Shown: positions 31,044-39,064, counted from the stretch's first letter. The stretch: 39,365 bases of DNA from Exiguobacterium sp. TNDT2 (GCF_003331145.1 NZ_QLVE01000029.1:1-39365); one strand, 5' to 3'. The notes: generated by a model from the sequence alone, not told the origin. A program made the numbers and translations.

Positions 31044-31090
31044 TTGTCGAGAAGCACGGTTCAAGGTATAGTAAATGAGAATGAGTATCA
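31044..31090 (+). promoter_or_regulatory. Fur-controlled promoter of the ferredoxin reductase gene
   Basis: TTGTCG (31044-31049) and TATAGT (31067-31072) are 17 bp apart. TGAGAAT-G-AGTATCA (31076-31090), a 7-1-7 Fur-type inverted repeat, follows the -10 immediately, so repression by iron-loaded Fur is likely. Confidence 0.82.
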
Positions 31091-31123
31091 ATGGCGCTGC
31101 GATTTCGAGGAAGGGTGAAGACG

Positions 31124-32173
31124 ATGAGTGAACAAGACGTATATGATGTAACGATTATTGGAGGCGGACCGGCCGGGCTATATGCGACGTTCTATAGCGG
31201 ACTGCGTGGGATGAAGACGAAATTGATTGAGTTTCAACCGCATCTTGGGGGCAAAGTCCATGTCTATCCAGAAAAAATGATATGGGACGTCGGCGGTGTC
31301 ACACCGACCACAGGGGCTCGACTCATTGAACAATTGGTGGAGCAAGGTTTGACGTTTGATCCGACTGTTGTGCTCGGAGAAAAAGTCGAATCGATGACGA
31401 AGGACGATCAAGGTCATTTCGTGCTCGATACGACACGCGGTCAACACATTTCTAAGACAGTTATCGTCGCGACGGGTAGTGGTATTCTTCAGCCGCAGAA
31501 AATTGAGATTAGCGGTGCAGAACGCTTTGAGGTCTCGAATTTACACTATACGGTCAAATCGCTTATGGCGTTCAAAGGAAAGACGGTGTTGATTTCAGGA
31601 GGAGGCAACAGTGCCATCGACTGGGCCAATGAGCTCGAACCGATTGCCGAGCGCGTCATCTTAACGTATCGGAAAGAAGCGCTCAAAGGCCATGAGTCGC
31701 AAGTCGACAAATTACTTTGTGGCCGTGTCGACTGTCGGTTACAGACGCAAATCGCAGACCTCATCTCCCGGGATGGAACGACGATTCATGCGGTTGAGCT
31801 CGTCGATTGCGGGACGGGTGCACGTGAGCTCGTCGAAGTCGACGAGGTGGTCATCAACCATGGATATGAGCAGGATACGGCCCTTCTCGGTGATTGCGAC
31901 CTTCAGATTGAGATGGAGAATGACTTTTATGTGAAAGGCAATGCGAGCAGCGAGTCGTCGGTGCCAGGTCTTTACGCGGCGGGCGACATCTTGACGCATG
32001 AAGGGAAAGTCCATCTGATCGCCGGAGCTTTCCAAGATGCAGCCAACGCTGTCAACCGGGCGAAGACGTTCATCGATCCGGACGCCACGAAAGCGGCGAT
32101 GGTGTCCTCGCACAACGAACGATTGAAGACGAAAAATCGTGATATCATCGAGCAGGCATTACAAAAGCAGTGA
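31124..32173 (+). CDS. Ferredoxin--NADP+ reductase, thioredoxin-reductase-like (YumC/YcgT type)
   Basis: A 349-residue FAD- and NAD(P)H-binding flavoenzyme. The FAD motif is TIIGGGPAGLYATFYSGLRG, the NADPH motif ISGGGNSAIDWANEL, and the C-terminal FAD segment GLYAAGDILTHEGKVHLIAGAFQDAANA; no CxxC redox pair is present, which separates it from thioredoxin reductase. It passes electrons from NADPH to ferredoxin or flavodoxin. The Fur box in its promoter and the divergent siderophore ATPase suggest a role under iron limitation, as for Bacillus YcgT. ATG 31124 follows GAGGAAGGGTG; the 11 extra upstream codons overlap the Fur box. Confidence 0.93.
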   Translation: MSEQDVYDVTIIGGGPAGLYATFYSGLRGMKTKLIEFQPHLGGKVHVYPEKMIWDVGGVTPTTGARLIEQLVEQGLTFDPTVVLGEKVESMTKDDQGHFVLDTTRGQHISKTVIVATGSGILQPQKIEISGAERFEVSNLHYTVKSLMAFKGKTVLISGGGNSAIDWANELEPIAERVILTYRKEALKGHESQVDKLLCGRVDCRLQTQIADLISRDGTTIHAVELVDCGTGARELVEVDEVVINHGYEQDTALLGDCDLQIEMENDFYVKGNASSESSVPGLYAAGDILTHEGKVHLIAGAFQDAANAVNRAKTFIDPDATKAAMVSSHNERLKTKNRDIIEQALQKQ

Positions 32174-32190
32174 GGGGCTCCCTCACTGCT
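32166..32190. terminator. Shared hairpin containing two stop codons
   Basis: AGCAGTGAGGG pairs with CCCTCACTGCT around a three-base loop. The plus-strand stop (32171-32173) and the minus-strand stop (32183-32185) are symmetrically placed in the two arms. U-rich tails are short. Confidence 0.75.
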
Positions 32191-32599
32191 TGTTTGTTGG
32201 CGGATAGTCACAAAGTTCGACGATGACGCCGCCCGAATGGCGGGGGTCCATATAGATGAGACGGCGGCCTTTTGCCGTCGTCCGCAACGTGTCCTCTAAA
32301 AAGGAAATGCCTTCCTGTTTGAGTGACGCGATCGATTGCGTTAAGTCGTCAACCCGATAGGCGATATGATGGACGCCTTTGCCTCGTGCTTTCATGAAGC
32401 GGGCGATTGGACTCGTGGGGCTCGTCGGCAACAACAGTTCAATCACATCGTCACCGACGTGGATGACGGCGATTTCCGTTTCGACGCCGACCGCCGTGTT
32501 CGTGTAACGGTCGACGAGCTCTCCTTGTAGGACAGTCGTATAAAAAGCAATCGCTTCGTCTAAATCACGGACAGCGATTCCGGTATGGTCAATGTGCAT
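32183..32599 (-). CDS. Methylmalonyl-CoA epimerase-like VOC/glyoxalase family protein
   Basis: A 138-residue metalloprotein of the vicinal-oxygen-chelate fold with two paired beta-alpha-beta modules. Metal ligands are expected at H5 (HIDHTGIAV), the histidine of GKGVHHIAYRVDD and the glutamate of GGVIVELC; sequence and length match methylmalonyl-CoA epimerase (interconverts R and S methylmalonyl-CoA). No mutase or propionyl-CoA genes adjoin, so another lyase or dioxygenase role remains possible. ATG 32599 lies six bases after GGAGGG; an ATG one codon upstream is closer and less favourable. Confidence 0.82.
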   Translation of the reverse strand: MHIDHTGIAVRDLDEAIAFYTTVLQGELVDRYTNTAVGVETEIAVIHVGDDVIELLLPTSPTSPIARFMKARGKGVHHIAYRVDDLTQSIASLKQEGISFLEDTLRTTAKGRRLIYMDPRHSGGVIVELCDYPPTNKQ

Positions 32600-32701
32600 C
32601 ATGATCCCTCCTCACACTCTAGTTTGACGAAACTTGAACAAAATGTCACTTCACAACGTTTTATCGGAATCCGATATACTGAAAGAGGGAGGGACGGCGA
32701 A

Positions 32702-33073
32702 ATGAACGGAAAAATCACTCTTGGATTGATCAGCGCGTTCGCGCTGGTGTCATTTGTGTTTGGACTCTCACTTGCGACGTTTGTCGATTATCGGATCAAT
32801 GAAGAACAAGTCGTCCTGGAACGATTGACGACACATAAAAAAATTGGTCCTTCCGAAATCTTGTCGACGGAAGTGGACTTTCATTTGAACGGTTCCAATT
32901 ACGCCCTTCGTTTCGCAGACGAGCCGCACATCACCTATTGGTTCAGTGTGGCCGATCGTGAGATTCAATTCGATCGAATCGAATCGTTGGACCGACGCGA
33001 TACAGGTCTTAGAACCGACCTCTTTGAACAGATGCCACCGCTCGCGATGGATTCGGCAAACGCTGCCGAATGA
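32702..33073 (+). CDS. Membrane-anchored protein of unknown function (123 aa)
   Basis: Not recognised with confidence. An N-terminal hydrophobic segment (about 5-28, ITLGLISAFALVSFVFGLSL) is followed by about 95 extracytoplasmic residues with alternating strands and the aromatic stretch ITYWFSVADREIQFD. This shape recalls DUF3139-type small anchored proteins, but that is only a suggestion. GAGGGAGGGA precedes ATG 32702; a TATACT -10 is at 32675-32680 with TTCACA 19 bp upstream. It ends in the exceptionally long terminator stem shared with the next gene. Confidence 0.7.
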   Translation: MNGKITLGLISAFALVSFVFGLSLATFVDYRINEEQVVLERLTTHKKIGPSEILSTEVDFHLNGSNYALRFADEPHITYWFSVADREIQFDRIESLDRRDTGLRTDLFEQMPPLAMDSANAAE

Positions 33074-33131
33074 AAAACACGAAACGATCTGAGTCCGATA
33101 GAAGGACTCAGATCGTTTCGTGTTTTTCATT
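33069..33131. terminator. 28-bp perfect inverted repeat, bidirectional terminator
   Basis: 33069-33096 and 33104-33131 are perfectly complementary over 28 bp with a seven-base loop; the core is CGATCTGAGTCC. The A-run on the left and T-run on the right permit termination in both directions. Both convergent stop codons (33071-33073 and 33127-33129) lie inside the arms. Confidence 0.9.
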
Positions 33132-33999
33132 GGAAGTAAGGCCGCGGTGCTAAATCTTTTAGAAGGGTAAAACTTATGGAAGATGTTTTAAGGGCATATT
33201 GTTTTAAGAGCATCTCTCGCACGGTTGATTGACATGACGTCGTAGTGATAAAAATATCTTCGATTTGTCCAAGTTTTATGTATGAAGATTGTTGAAGGAA
33301 GGAAATGCCCTCTCGGACTGTAGACATATCACTCGTCATATGGAACTCATATATATGTAGTCGCGACAATTCAATTCGGCTATGCATCGTGCCGACAACG
33401 ATCCCGTCTCGTTTCAAAAAATGGAATACGCCTTGTCGTTGATGAGATTCGGCCATGGCTCGGGCTGTAAGCGGCAAAGCACCAGGTAGAAGCTGAGCAT
33501 ACTGATTACGGGTCGACAGCCAGGAGGCATACGTTTCCGGATACTCGAGACAGAGTTTCCATCTCGCGTGTTGGTCTTTATGAAACGGGAGAGGAAACAG
33601 TTCGTAAACAGTCGCTTCAAGGTGAAGCCTGAAGCCGATGGCGATGAAGGAATCGATGCCTAGAAGAGAGGGTTGATCACGAAGAGTCAAAGACACCGTT
33701 GTCTTATGTTGTCCATACGGATTAAGCTGGTGTAAGACTTTCTCAATTAGCTCACGCAACATACTCGCATTTTTGCATGCCACATCTGTGATTCGAATCT
33801 GACGTCCGTCCAAAAGGTCACGAAAATCCACTTTGATGGCGGCCATGAGGTGATTTCCTAGCCATCCGGTATATAGTAAACAATTGGGAGGAAGATTGAA
33901 TAGATTAGGGGGCGAATAAGGGAAATAAAGGTTGTGGAGCGAAGGACGGATAGCGGATGGGAGTTCACGACTCTCTTTGACTGTAAAAGTGTGCTTCAT
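33127..33999 (-). CDS. Unknown protein, possibly two divergent GNAT-like folds (290 aa)
   Basis: No firm family. Residues about 40-135 alternate strands and helices in a GNAT-like order, with HLMAAIKVDFR, RITDVACKNASMLRELIEKVL and SFIAIGFRLHLEATVYEL; residues about 190-280 repeat the pattern (GIVVGTMHSRIE, LHIYEFHMTSDMSTVREGISFL, EDIFITTTSCQ). The canonical acetyl-CoA loop is missing. No signal peptide or membrane segment. Composition is more AT-rich than most neighbours. ATG 33999 is the first start, but no strong ribosome binding site is visible, so the exact start is uncertain. Confidence 0.55.
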   Translation of the reverse strand: MKHTFTVKESRELPSAIRPSLHNLYFPYSPPNLFNLPPNCLLYTGWLGNHLMAAIKVDFRDLLDGRQIRITDVACKNASMLRELIEKVLHQLNPYGQHKTTVSLTLRDQPSLLGIDSFIAIGFRLHLEATVYELFPLPFHKDQHARWKLCLEYPETYASWLSTRNQYAQLLPGALPLTARAMAESHQRQGVFHFLKRDGIVVGTMHSRIELSRLHIYEFHMTSDMSTVREGISFLQQSSYIKLGQIEDIFITTTSCQSTVREMLLKQYALKTSSISFTLLKDLAPRPYFQ

Positions 34000-34330
34000 G
34001 CGAACAATCCTACTTTCTAAATAAAGTGCGATGCCCTTAAATTGTAAGCGTCGTCACAAAAAAATGCTCGTATTAAATTGATGAACATTTATTGGAAGTT
34101 CAAGTAAGGTTTACTACAGGAAAATTAAAGGATTTTCACTTTAAATTAGACGGAAAACGAGGCAAACAGTAGGTTTACGCGAATATTGATTTTTAAAACG
34201 AGAGTGTTTTCGAGATGATTAGTCGAAGTGTGAGATTTGTTTGTATTGTACGAAAGGCAACTCAATTCGAATCTTAGACATGACGAAGACATGATATACT
34301 GATTAGTAAGAACCGTTCAAGGAGACGACT
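34000..34330. other. AT-rich intergenic region with one promoter
   Basis: This 331-bp gap holds no recognisable gene or RNA on either strand. The only signal is an extended -10, TGATATACT at 34292-34300 with TTAGAC 15 bp upstream, which probably drives the small membrane protein at 34331. Short direct runs of A and T dominate; a decayed gene cannot be excluded. Confidence 0.5.
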
Positions 34331-34555
34331 ATGCGATACGTAATTAGTTTTTGGATGTCAGCAGTAGTGTTGATGAGTATGCCACATATAACGCAAGCGG
34401 AAACAAGTCCAATTGTCGTTCATGAGAATGTGATTGTAGATGAGGAAGTGGAATTATACGAAGGTTTTCGCTCCCCGAACGAGATGGTGTTCATTTTTGT
34501 ATTGATTGTGCTAGTTTCTATAATCGGGCTAGGCGTAATCAATGCGATTGAATAA
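34331..34555 (+). CDS. Small exported or membrane protein (74 aa), unknown
   Basis: Starts with a signal-peptide-like segment (1-23: MRY, hydrophobic core, ending ITQA), then an acidic extracytoplasmic stretch (about 24-50, rich in E and V), and a C-terminal membrane helix (about 52-70). If the signal is cleaved after A23 the mature protein would be a 51-residue single-span peptide. No family recognised. AAGGAGACG precedes ATG 34331, and an extended -10 promoter lies upstream, so it is likely a real gene. Confidence 0.65.
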   Translation: MRYVISFWMSAVVLMSMPHITQAETSPIVVHENVIVDEEVELYEGFRSPNEMVFIFVLIVLVSIIGLGVINAIE

Positions 34556-34619
34556 CGTGAAAACGTTCACAAAAATGCAATATCTGTCCCGGAAGCGATT
34601 CCAAATCTATTTTATACTA

Positions 34620-34733
34620 ATGATGTAGGAAGGAAGTTCTGCACCAACTCCCCTCCTCCTTTTCAGATGAATACCCCTCGTTCATATCATGTTTTGGAGT
34701 CAACCGACACTGTCGATTGACTCCCTTTTTTTG
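34620..34733 (+). ncRNA. Candidate small RNA or 3'UTR-derived RNA with C-rich seed
   Basis: A TATACT (34614-34619) without a good -35 is followed by about 110 bases without an open frame, containing CTCCCCTCCTCC (complementary to ribosome binding sites), and ending in a strong plus-strand terminator: GGAGTCAA/TTGACTCC with T7 (34696-34731). No gene with a ribosome binding site fits inside. It may be an independent sRNA of the type with single-stranded C-rich motifs (as FsrA or RsaE), or the processed 3'UTR of the preceding small gene. Confidence 0.45.
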
Positions 34734-34748
34734 TATAAGATAATGATG

Positions 34749-35663
34749 TCACAGCTGAATGCGCTTTTCTTTGGCGAGTCGTCGCAACCGTTGCGTCTCA
34801 TTCGCATGGCCACGACTTTCGAGCATATTGACGTATACTTTGAATGGTTCTGAGCGATGAGAAAAGAAAGGGATATATTCAGCGAACAGTTTTTGTTCGG
34901 CTTCTGATAACTGGCCGCGCTCGACAAGTAATTCAAGCTCAAACATTTTCAACGCCTGATAATCGGCAAGGGCGTTCTCATCGATTTGGGCTTTGGCCAA
35001 TGCGCGGTCGCAAAGCTTTTTCAGACGATCATGGAGTAATTCCCACTCGGACGAACTATACGATTGATCAAACAGTGTCGATAGCAAGTCGATCCGGGTA
35101 GAGTCAACGTCTTTTGGAACGTGCAATGCAGTATATAAGGAACGGTCAATCCAAACGGCGGTGGTGGGGGCATCGAGTTGATAGTAGTGGATCAACTGAG
35201 ATAACATCGTGGTTTGAGATAGTTTTAACAAGCGGAAAGGGTCGTTCGTTGTGAAGAGCGGTTCTTCTCCCGCTGAAGATGACAGCAACAAAAAGATTTC
35301 TTCATACATCGTCCGCGCCTCGGACTCATCATCTGCGTAATAAGTTAAATCGCGAAGAAGTTTCTTGGCATGAATGTACCAATTTTTCTGGTCCCGTTCA
35401 CTCATCACTTGATTCGGTACTATATACAAATGGTCGTAAGCCAATTCGACAAAACGTTCGGCGAGGATGATCGTTTGTGAGAGCGAATGCCGTTCGTCTG
35501 ACGACTTTTGTTCTTTATATCTTTTGAATTGGCTGATCATAAAATCAATTTCTTTCTCTTCAATCACGGGTTTCGGGATATTTCGATACATCTCGACAAT
35601 CACGTCGCGAAGCGTGGCTTCGCCGTACTGTTCGAGCAACATCCGTAATTTTCCGATCCGCAT
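34749..35663 (-). CDS. Unknown helical cytoplasmic protein (304 aa)
   Basis: No family recognised. The sequence is almost entirely alpha-helical by composition, strongly charged, rich in leucine, glutamate and aromatic residues, without signal peptide, membrane segment, cysteine cluster or nucleotide-binding motif; repeated helix pairs such as LLERGQLSEAEQKLFAEY-like segments near the C-terminus suggest a TPR-like solenoid. AAAGGGGGGAGAG precedes ATG 35663, so expression is well supported. It has its own transcription unit, divergent from the LCP gene by 200 bp. Confidence 0.65.
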   Translation of the reverse strand: MRIGKLRMLLEQYGEATLRDVIVEMYRNIPKPVIEEKEIDFMISQFKRYKEQKSSDERHSLSQTIILAERFVELAYDHLYIVPNQVMSERDQKNWYIHAKKLLRDLTYYADDESEARTMYEEIFLLLSSSAGEEPLFTTNDPFRLLKLSQTTMLSQLIHYYQLDAPTTAVWIDRSLYTALHVPKDVDSTRIDLLSTLFDQSYSSSEWELLHDRLKKLCDRALAKAQIDENALADYQALKMFELELLVERGQLSEAEQKLFAEYIPFFSHRSEPFKVYVNMLESRGHANETQRLRRLAKEKRIQL

Positions 35664-35802
35664 TAGCTCTCCCCCCTTTCAAGAGGACGTCGAACCAACT
35701 GCCTCTCTGGAGATAGGCAGACACCAATTATTATTCCTTTCCCTCTTTCGATTCAAAACAATCCTCTCAACTCATGCTTAAGACGGATTTTCACGTTAAC
35801 CG

Positions 35803-35831
35803 TTGTCAGAATACCGTTTGTCGATGATAAT
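35803..35831 (+). promoter_or_regulatory. Promoter of the LCP gene
   Basis: TTGTCA (35803-35808) and GATAAT (35826-35831) are 17 bp apart, 34 bp upstream of the start codon. A small hairpin TGCCT...AGGCA lies further upstream around 35700. Confidence 0.6.
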
Positions 35832-35865
35832 GTAGAGAAATCTAACCATAATAGAGGTACTGCAT

Positions 35866-37107
35866 ATGAATGACGATCAACACTTATCACGTGTCGAACG
35901 CAGAAAGCGTGAGCTCGAACGGGAACGTTTGAATGAACAAGCTCTGCTACAGGAACAAACACGACACGAAGCAATAGACAATCGCACAACCGAAGAGAAC
36001 CCGGAAAAAAGCGAGCCGGGCAGGCGAGCAGAGGCAACACAAGGCGAGCACCCGTTTCTAAACCAAGCGGATGAACGATCTTCCGAACCGACGTCCGCAC
36101 CAAAAAAGAAAGCGCGCGACGTTCGAAAACCGAAACCGAAGCTGAAATTTCCGTTCGGCATGAAACGTAAGTCAAAGCCACGTCGAGAGGCGCGACGTGA
36201 ACCGAGGCGCCAAACCTATGAACCGGAACGAAACCACGTCAAACACGAGACGGCCGCACCGAAGGACAAACCGCGACGCCGGAAGTGGAAAGGGAAACTG
36301 CTCTTGGTCATGTTGCTCATCCTGATCGGAGTCGGTTATTTGGCCACGCGCCCCGTTACATTTTTAGTAATGGGAAGTGACGCCCGCGTCGGGGAATCAT
36401 TATCTGGGTCACGAACAGACTCCTTGCAACTGATGGAATTTGTCCCGCGTTCACGCACGGTTCAAAACGTATCGATTCCTCGGGACACGTATACGGCGAT
36501 TCCTTGCGAACCAGAACGCGAGGGCGACAAGATTACCCATGCGTTCGCCTATGGCGGTGCGGACTGTACTGTTGGAGCAGTAGAAGGGCTGACGGAAACC
36601 TCGGTTGACGGTCAAGTCGTGATCACGTTTGAAACGTTTATGGAATTGATTGACCTCGTCGGTGGCGTCAACGTCACGGCGACCCATTCGTTCAGCGAGA
36701 AAGGCTTCAATCAAACATACGAGTACACGGAAGGCGTCTCGTACGCCATGGACGGGGACATGGCGCTCGCTTATGCCCGTCACCGGAAGACAGACACGGA
36801 CGGGGCCCGCTCGAACCGCCAAACCGAAGTCATGTCGGCCGTCGCTGATAAATTGGCCAGTCCGACGGGATGGACGAAACTCCCGGCGACGTATCGCTTT
36901 ATGAAAAATGAGATGGGGCTTGAGATGAACCCACTCCAAATGGCGTCGATTGGACTGACGATGGCACTACAACCGCAGGTGGATAAACTTCAAATCGAAG
37001 GACAAGACGCCTACATCGATAACGTCTATTACTATCAACCGACAGAAGCGAGTGTCCAAGCCATCCGCGACGCCCTCGACTTGACGATATGGGGAACGGT
37101 GAGATAA
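35866..37107 (+). CDS. LytR-CpsA-Psr (LCP) family cell-wall glycopolymer ligase
   Basis: A 413-residue membrane-anchored enzyme that transfers wall teichoic acid or capsule from lipid carrier to peptidoglycan. Residues 1-143 form a highly charged, K/R-rich, probably disordered cytoplasmic region; one membrane helix follows (about 144-160); the LCP domain starts with FLVMGSDAR and carries SGSRTDSLQL (R183, D185), SIPRDTYT and ARHRKTDTDGARSNRQ, which bind the pyrophosphate and Mg. The long basic N-terminus is unusual compared with the short tails of typical TagTUV proteins. ATG 35866 follows GAGGT. Confidence 0.92.
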   Translation: MNDDQHLSRVERRKRELERERLNEQALLQEQTRHEAIDNRTTEENPEKSEPGRRAEATQGEHPFLNQADERSSEPTSAPKKKARDVRKPKPKLKFPFGMKRKSKPRREARREPRRQTYEPERNHVKHETAAPKDKPRRRKWKGKLLLVMLLILIGVGYLATRPVTFLVMGSDARVGESLSGSRTDSLQLMEFVPRSRTVQNVSIPRDTYTAIPCEPEREGDKITHAFAYGGADCTVGAVEGLTETSVDGQVVITFETFMELIDLVGGVNVTATHSFSEKGFNQTYEYTEGVSYAMDGDMALAYARHRKTDTDGARSNRQTEVMSAVADKLASPTGWTKLPATYRFMKNEMGLEMNPLQMASIGLTMALQPQVDKLQIEGQDAYIDNVYYYQPTEASVQAIRDALDLTIWGTVR

Positions 37108-37186
37108 TTTCGCGAAAAGGGTTTGATTCCGTTTCGAAAGAGGAAATTTAATCAAATGAACTACTCTTTTGAGGAGGGAAATTTGA

Positions 37187-37891
37187 ATGAAAGTATTAGT
37201 CATTGGAGCAACAGGAAAGATCGGTAGACGTGTATTGAAAAGTTTAGCGAAATCGCATCAAGTGACCGCTTTAATTCGTTACCCTGAACTACAGGCAGAG
37301 TATGAGAAGATGGGGGCGCGCGTGCTCACCGTTGACGTCGAGAAAGAATTGGATAAAGGGATTCACGAGGCGACATCGGGACAAGACGCCGTCATCATCG
37401 CCGCGACGGCAGGGGCAGACGGGTCGAGCAAGGAGATTGAACTGCTGGATCGCAACGTCGCCATGAAAGCGATCGATGCTGCTAAAAAAGAACGTGTTCG
37501 TCACGTCGTTTTGCTTAGTGCATACGGGGCGGATCAACCAGATGCGGCACCAAAAGAGCATTTCAACTTCTTGTCTGCCAACAACGCGGCCGATGAATAT
37601 ATTGAACATAGCGGTTTAAACTACACGATCATTTGCCCAGTGACAATTATTGACGGTCCCGGAAAAGGCTCGATTGAGGCATCTGAAGACTTAAATGATG
37701 CGACTGATGCGACGATTTCTGAAACGGACGTCGCCACAATCATCACCGCCTCGCTCGATAATCGCGGGTTGTATGGCCGCCGGATTGAAGTGAAGTCAGG
37801 CAACACCCCAATCAATGAAGCGCTTGACTTTGACAGTCGTGGAGAAGCGGCGACCGGCGGCAGAACAACGCTCCGTCGACCGCAACGTTAA
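37187..37891 (+). CDS. NAD(P)-binding atypical SDR (YhfK/NmrA-like)
   Basis: A 234-residue protein with the dinucleotide-binding start MKVLVIGATGKIGRRVLKSL, followed by DAVIIAATAGADG, HVVLLSAYGAD and YTIICPVTIIDGPGKGSIEA. It matches the atypical SDR group of Bacillus YhfK, lacking the classical YxxxK tyrosine-lysine pair in the usual place; the last 20 residues (GEAATGGRTTLRRPQR) are an extra basic tail. Function unknown, perhaps a redox sensor or reductase. GAGGAGGG precedes ATG 37187. The PspC gene follows 27 bp later and may be cotranscribed. Confidence 0.85.
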   Translation: MKVLVIGATGKIGRRVLKSLAKSHQVTALIRYPELQAEYEKMGARVLTVDVEKELDKGIHEATSGQDAVIIAATAGADGSSKEIELLDRNVAMKAIDAAKKERVRHVVLLSAYGADQPDAAPKEHFNFLSANNAADEYIEHSGLNYTIICPVTIIDGPGKGSIEASEDLNDATDATISETDVATIITASLDNRGLYGRRIEVKSGNTPINEALDFDSRGEAATGGRTTLRRPQR

Positions 37892-37918
37892 CAAAAAACT
37901 GGAAGAGAAGGTGTCTTG

Positions 37919-38137
37919 ATGGAACGAAAATTTTATAAAGATCCGTCCGATCAAATGATTGCCGGGGTCTGTTCGGGACTCGGGAAGTACCTCGGCGTCG
38001 ACGTGACGTTAATGCGAATCATCTTCGTCGTGCTCGCCTTGTTCGGGGGGCCTGGTCTATTGATTTATATCGTCTTGGCCATCGTCATGAAAAAACCGCC
38101 TTCGGAGTATGAGGCGGAGCAAGAGACCCGCTTTTAA
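37919..38137 (+). CDS. PspC domain protein (72 aa)
   Basis: A small membrane protein consisting of a single PspC domain: KFYKDPSDQMIAGVCSGLGK, then YLGVDVTLMRIIFVVLALFGG and a hydrophobic segment (about 32-57) with a short charged tail. Stand-alone PspC proteins are linked to envelope-stress responses in Bacillota. ATG 37919 follows AGAGAAGG; a TTG codon directly upstream is an alternative. It is followed by a strong terminator. Confidence 0.9.
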   Translation: MERKFYKDPSDQMIAGVCSGLGKYLGVDVTLMRIIFVVLALFGGPGLLIYIVLAIVMKKPPSEYEAEQETRF

Positions 38138-38139
38138 CA

Positions 38140-38175
38140 AAACGTGCTGACCTCATCGGTCAGCACGTTTTTTTA
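38140..38175. terminator. Bidirectional terminator
   Basis: AAACGTGCTGACC pairs with GGTCAGCACGTTT around TCATC, followed by T-rich sequence; the stop of the convergent epimerase-like gene (38173-38175) lies in the T-run. Confidence 0.9.
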
Positions 38176-38991
38176 TTCGGTGTATAGCGTGTAAGTCGCC
38201 TCGAACGACTCGCCTAGGTCGAGTAATTGCATATCTTCTTTATGACGAATGTCTTTCCGATGGCCTTTGTAGTCGGCATGTCCGAACCAGGGTTCGAGGC
38301 AGACGAACGGGGCTTCAGAGTGGGGAGGCGACCAGATGCCGAAATGGGTGAAGTGGGGGGACTCCATAACGATGGCTCGACCGCTCGGCTGATGACGTAG
38401 TGCCGCGTACTCGATTTGGTCAAAGATGAGGGCATCTTGATTGAACAAGTGATGGGTCAACGGGATATACCGACGTTCCCCGAGCGGTTGATAGGCCCCG
38501 GTCAAATAAGGTCCGTCGAGCAATAACCAATCGAGCGTCCGCGTCTCTCCGAAGTCGATCGTATAGTCTTCGAACGTGCCCCCGGCAAACGGGATATTAG
38601 AGGCTGGATGTCCGCCGATGCTGAACGGGAGCACGGCTTCATCTCGGTTGACGACGTGGTACGTCACACTCAGCTCTTCGCCGACGAGTCGATAGATGAC
38701 ACTCAGTTCGAATGCGAACGGATAATGTTTACGTGTCTCGATCGAATCACGAAGAAAAAACCGAACATGTGTATCGGAGGCATCGGCAACCTCGAACAGT
38801 TCATCGAACGCGAACCCGTGTTGGCTCATCGTGTACGTCATCCTATCATATAAGTAACGGTCGTCGAGCAGACGTCCGACGAACGGAAAGAGGATCGGGG
38901 CTTGCCGACCCCAATAAGTCGGATCCCCTTGCCAAAGGAGCTCCGCCCCGTCGACTTTCCAACTCGTCATTTCGGCGCCGTGCGCTTTTAA
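38173..38991 (-). pseudogene. Aldose 1-epimerase-like (LacX type) gene, 5' end cut off by a mobile element
   Basis: The frame encodes a galactose-mutarotase-like fold: LLWQGDPTYWGRQAPILFPFVGRL, SQHGFAFD, the catalytic-region IGGHPASN and a C-terminal CLEPWFGHADYKG. LacX-type relatives begin some 10-15 residues earlier, in a strand before the GAE(L/M)TS motif. Here residues LKAHGAEMTSW are still in frame but are preceded at 38992-38994 by an in-frame TAG and then by IS605-type end sequence. The only possible starts (ATG 38970) lack a ribosome binding site. The gene is probably inactivated, though a shortened protein of 265 residues could still be made. Confidence 0.72.
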
Positions 38992-38999
38992 CTAAATTT

Positions 39000-39064
39000 G
39001 GCGAGAATTCTCCCACCTCTAAGCGTCTCGGGCGAAGTCCAGCGTAGGTGGGAGATGAATCGCC
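39000..39064 (-). other. TnpB-element end hairpin resembling an omegaRNA scaffold, pointing into the epimerase gene
   Basis: On the minus strand GGCGATTCAT-CTCCCACCT pairs with AGGTGGGAG-AATTCTCGCC (outer 5-bp and inner 9-bp stems, internal loop, 27-base apical region). The order GATTCATC, stem, TTCTCGCC resembles the conserved 3' hairpin at the right end of many tnpB genes, where it forms the scaffold of the omegaRNA and the flanking host DNA serves as guide. Here the flank would be the epimerase gene. The recollection of the consensus is from memory; no alignment was run. Confidence 0.5.
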
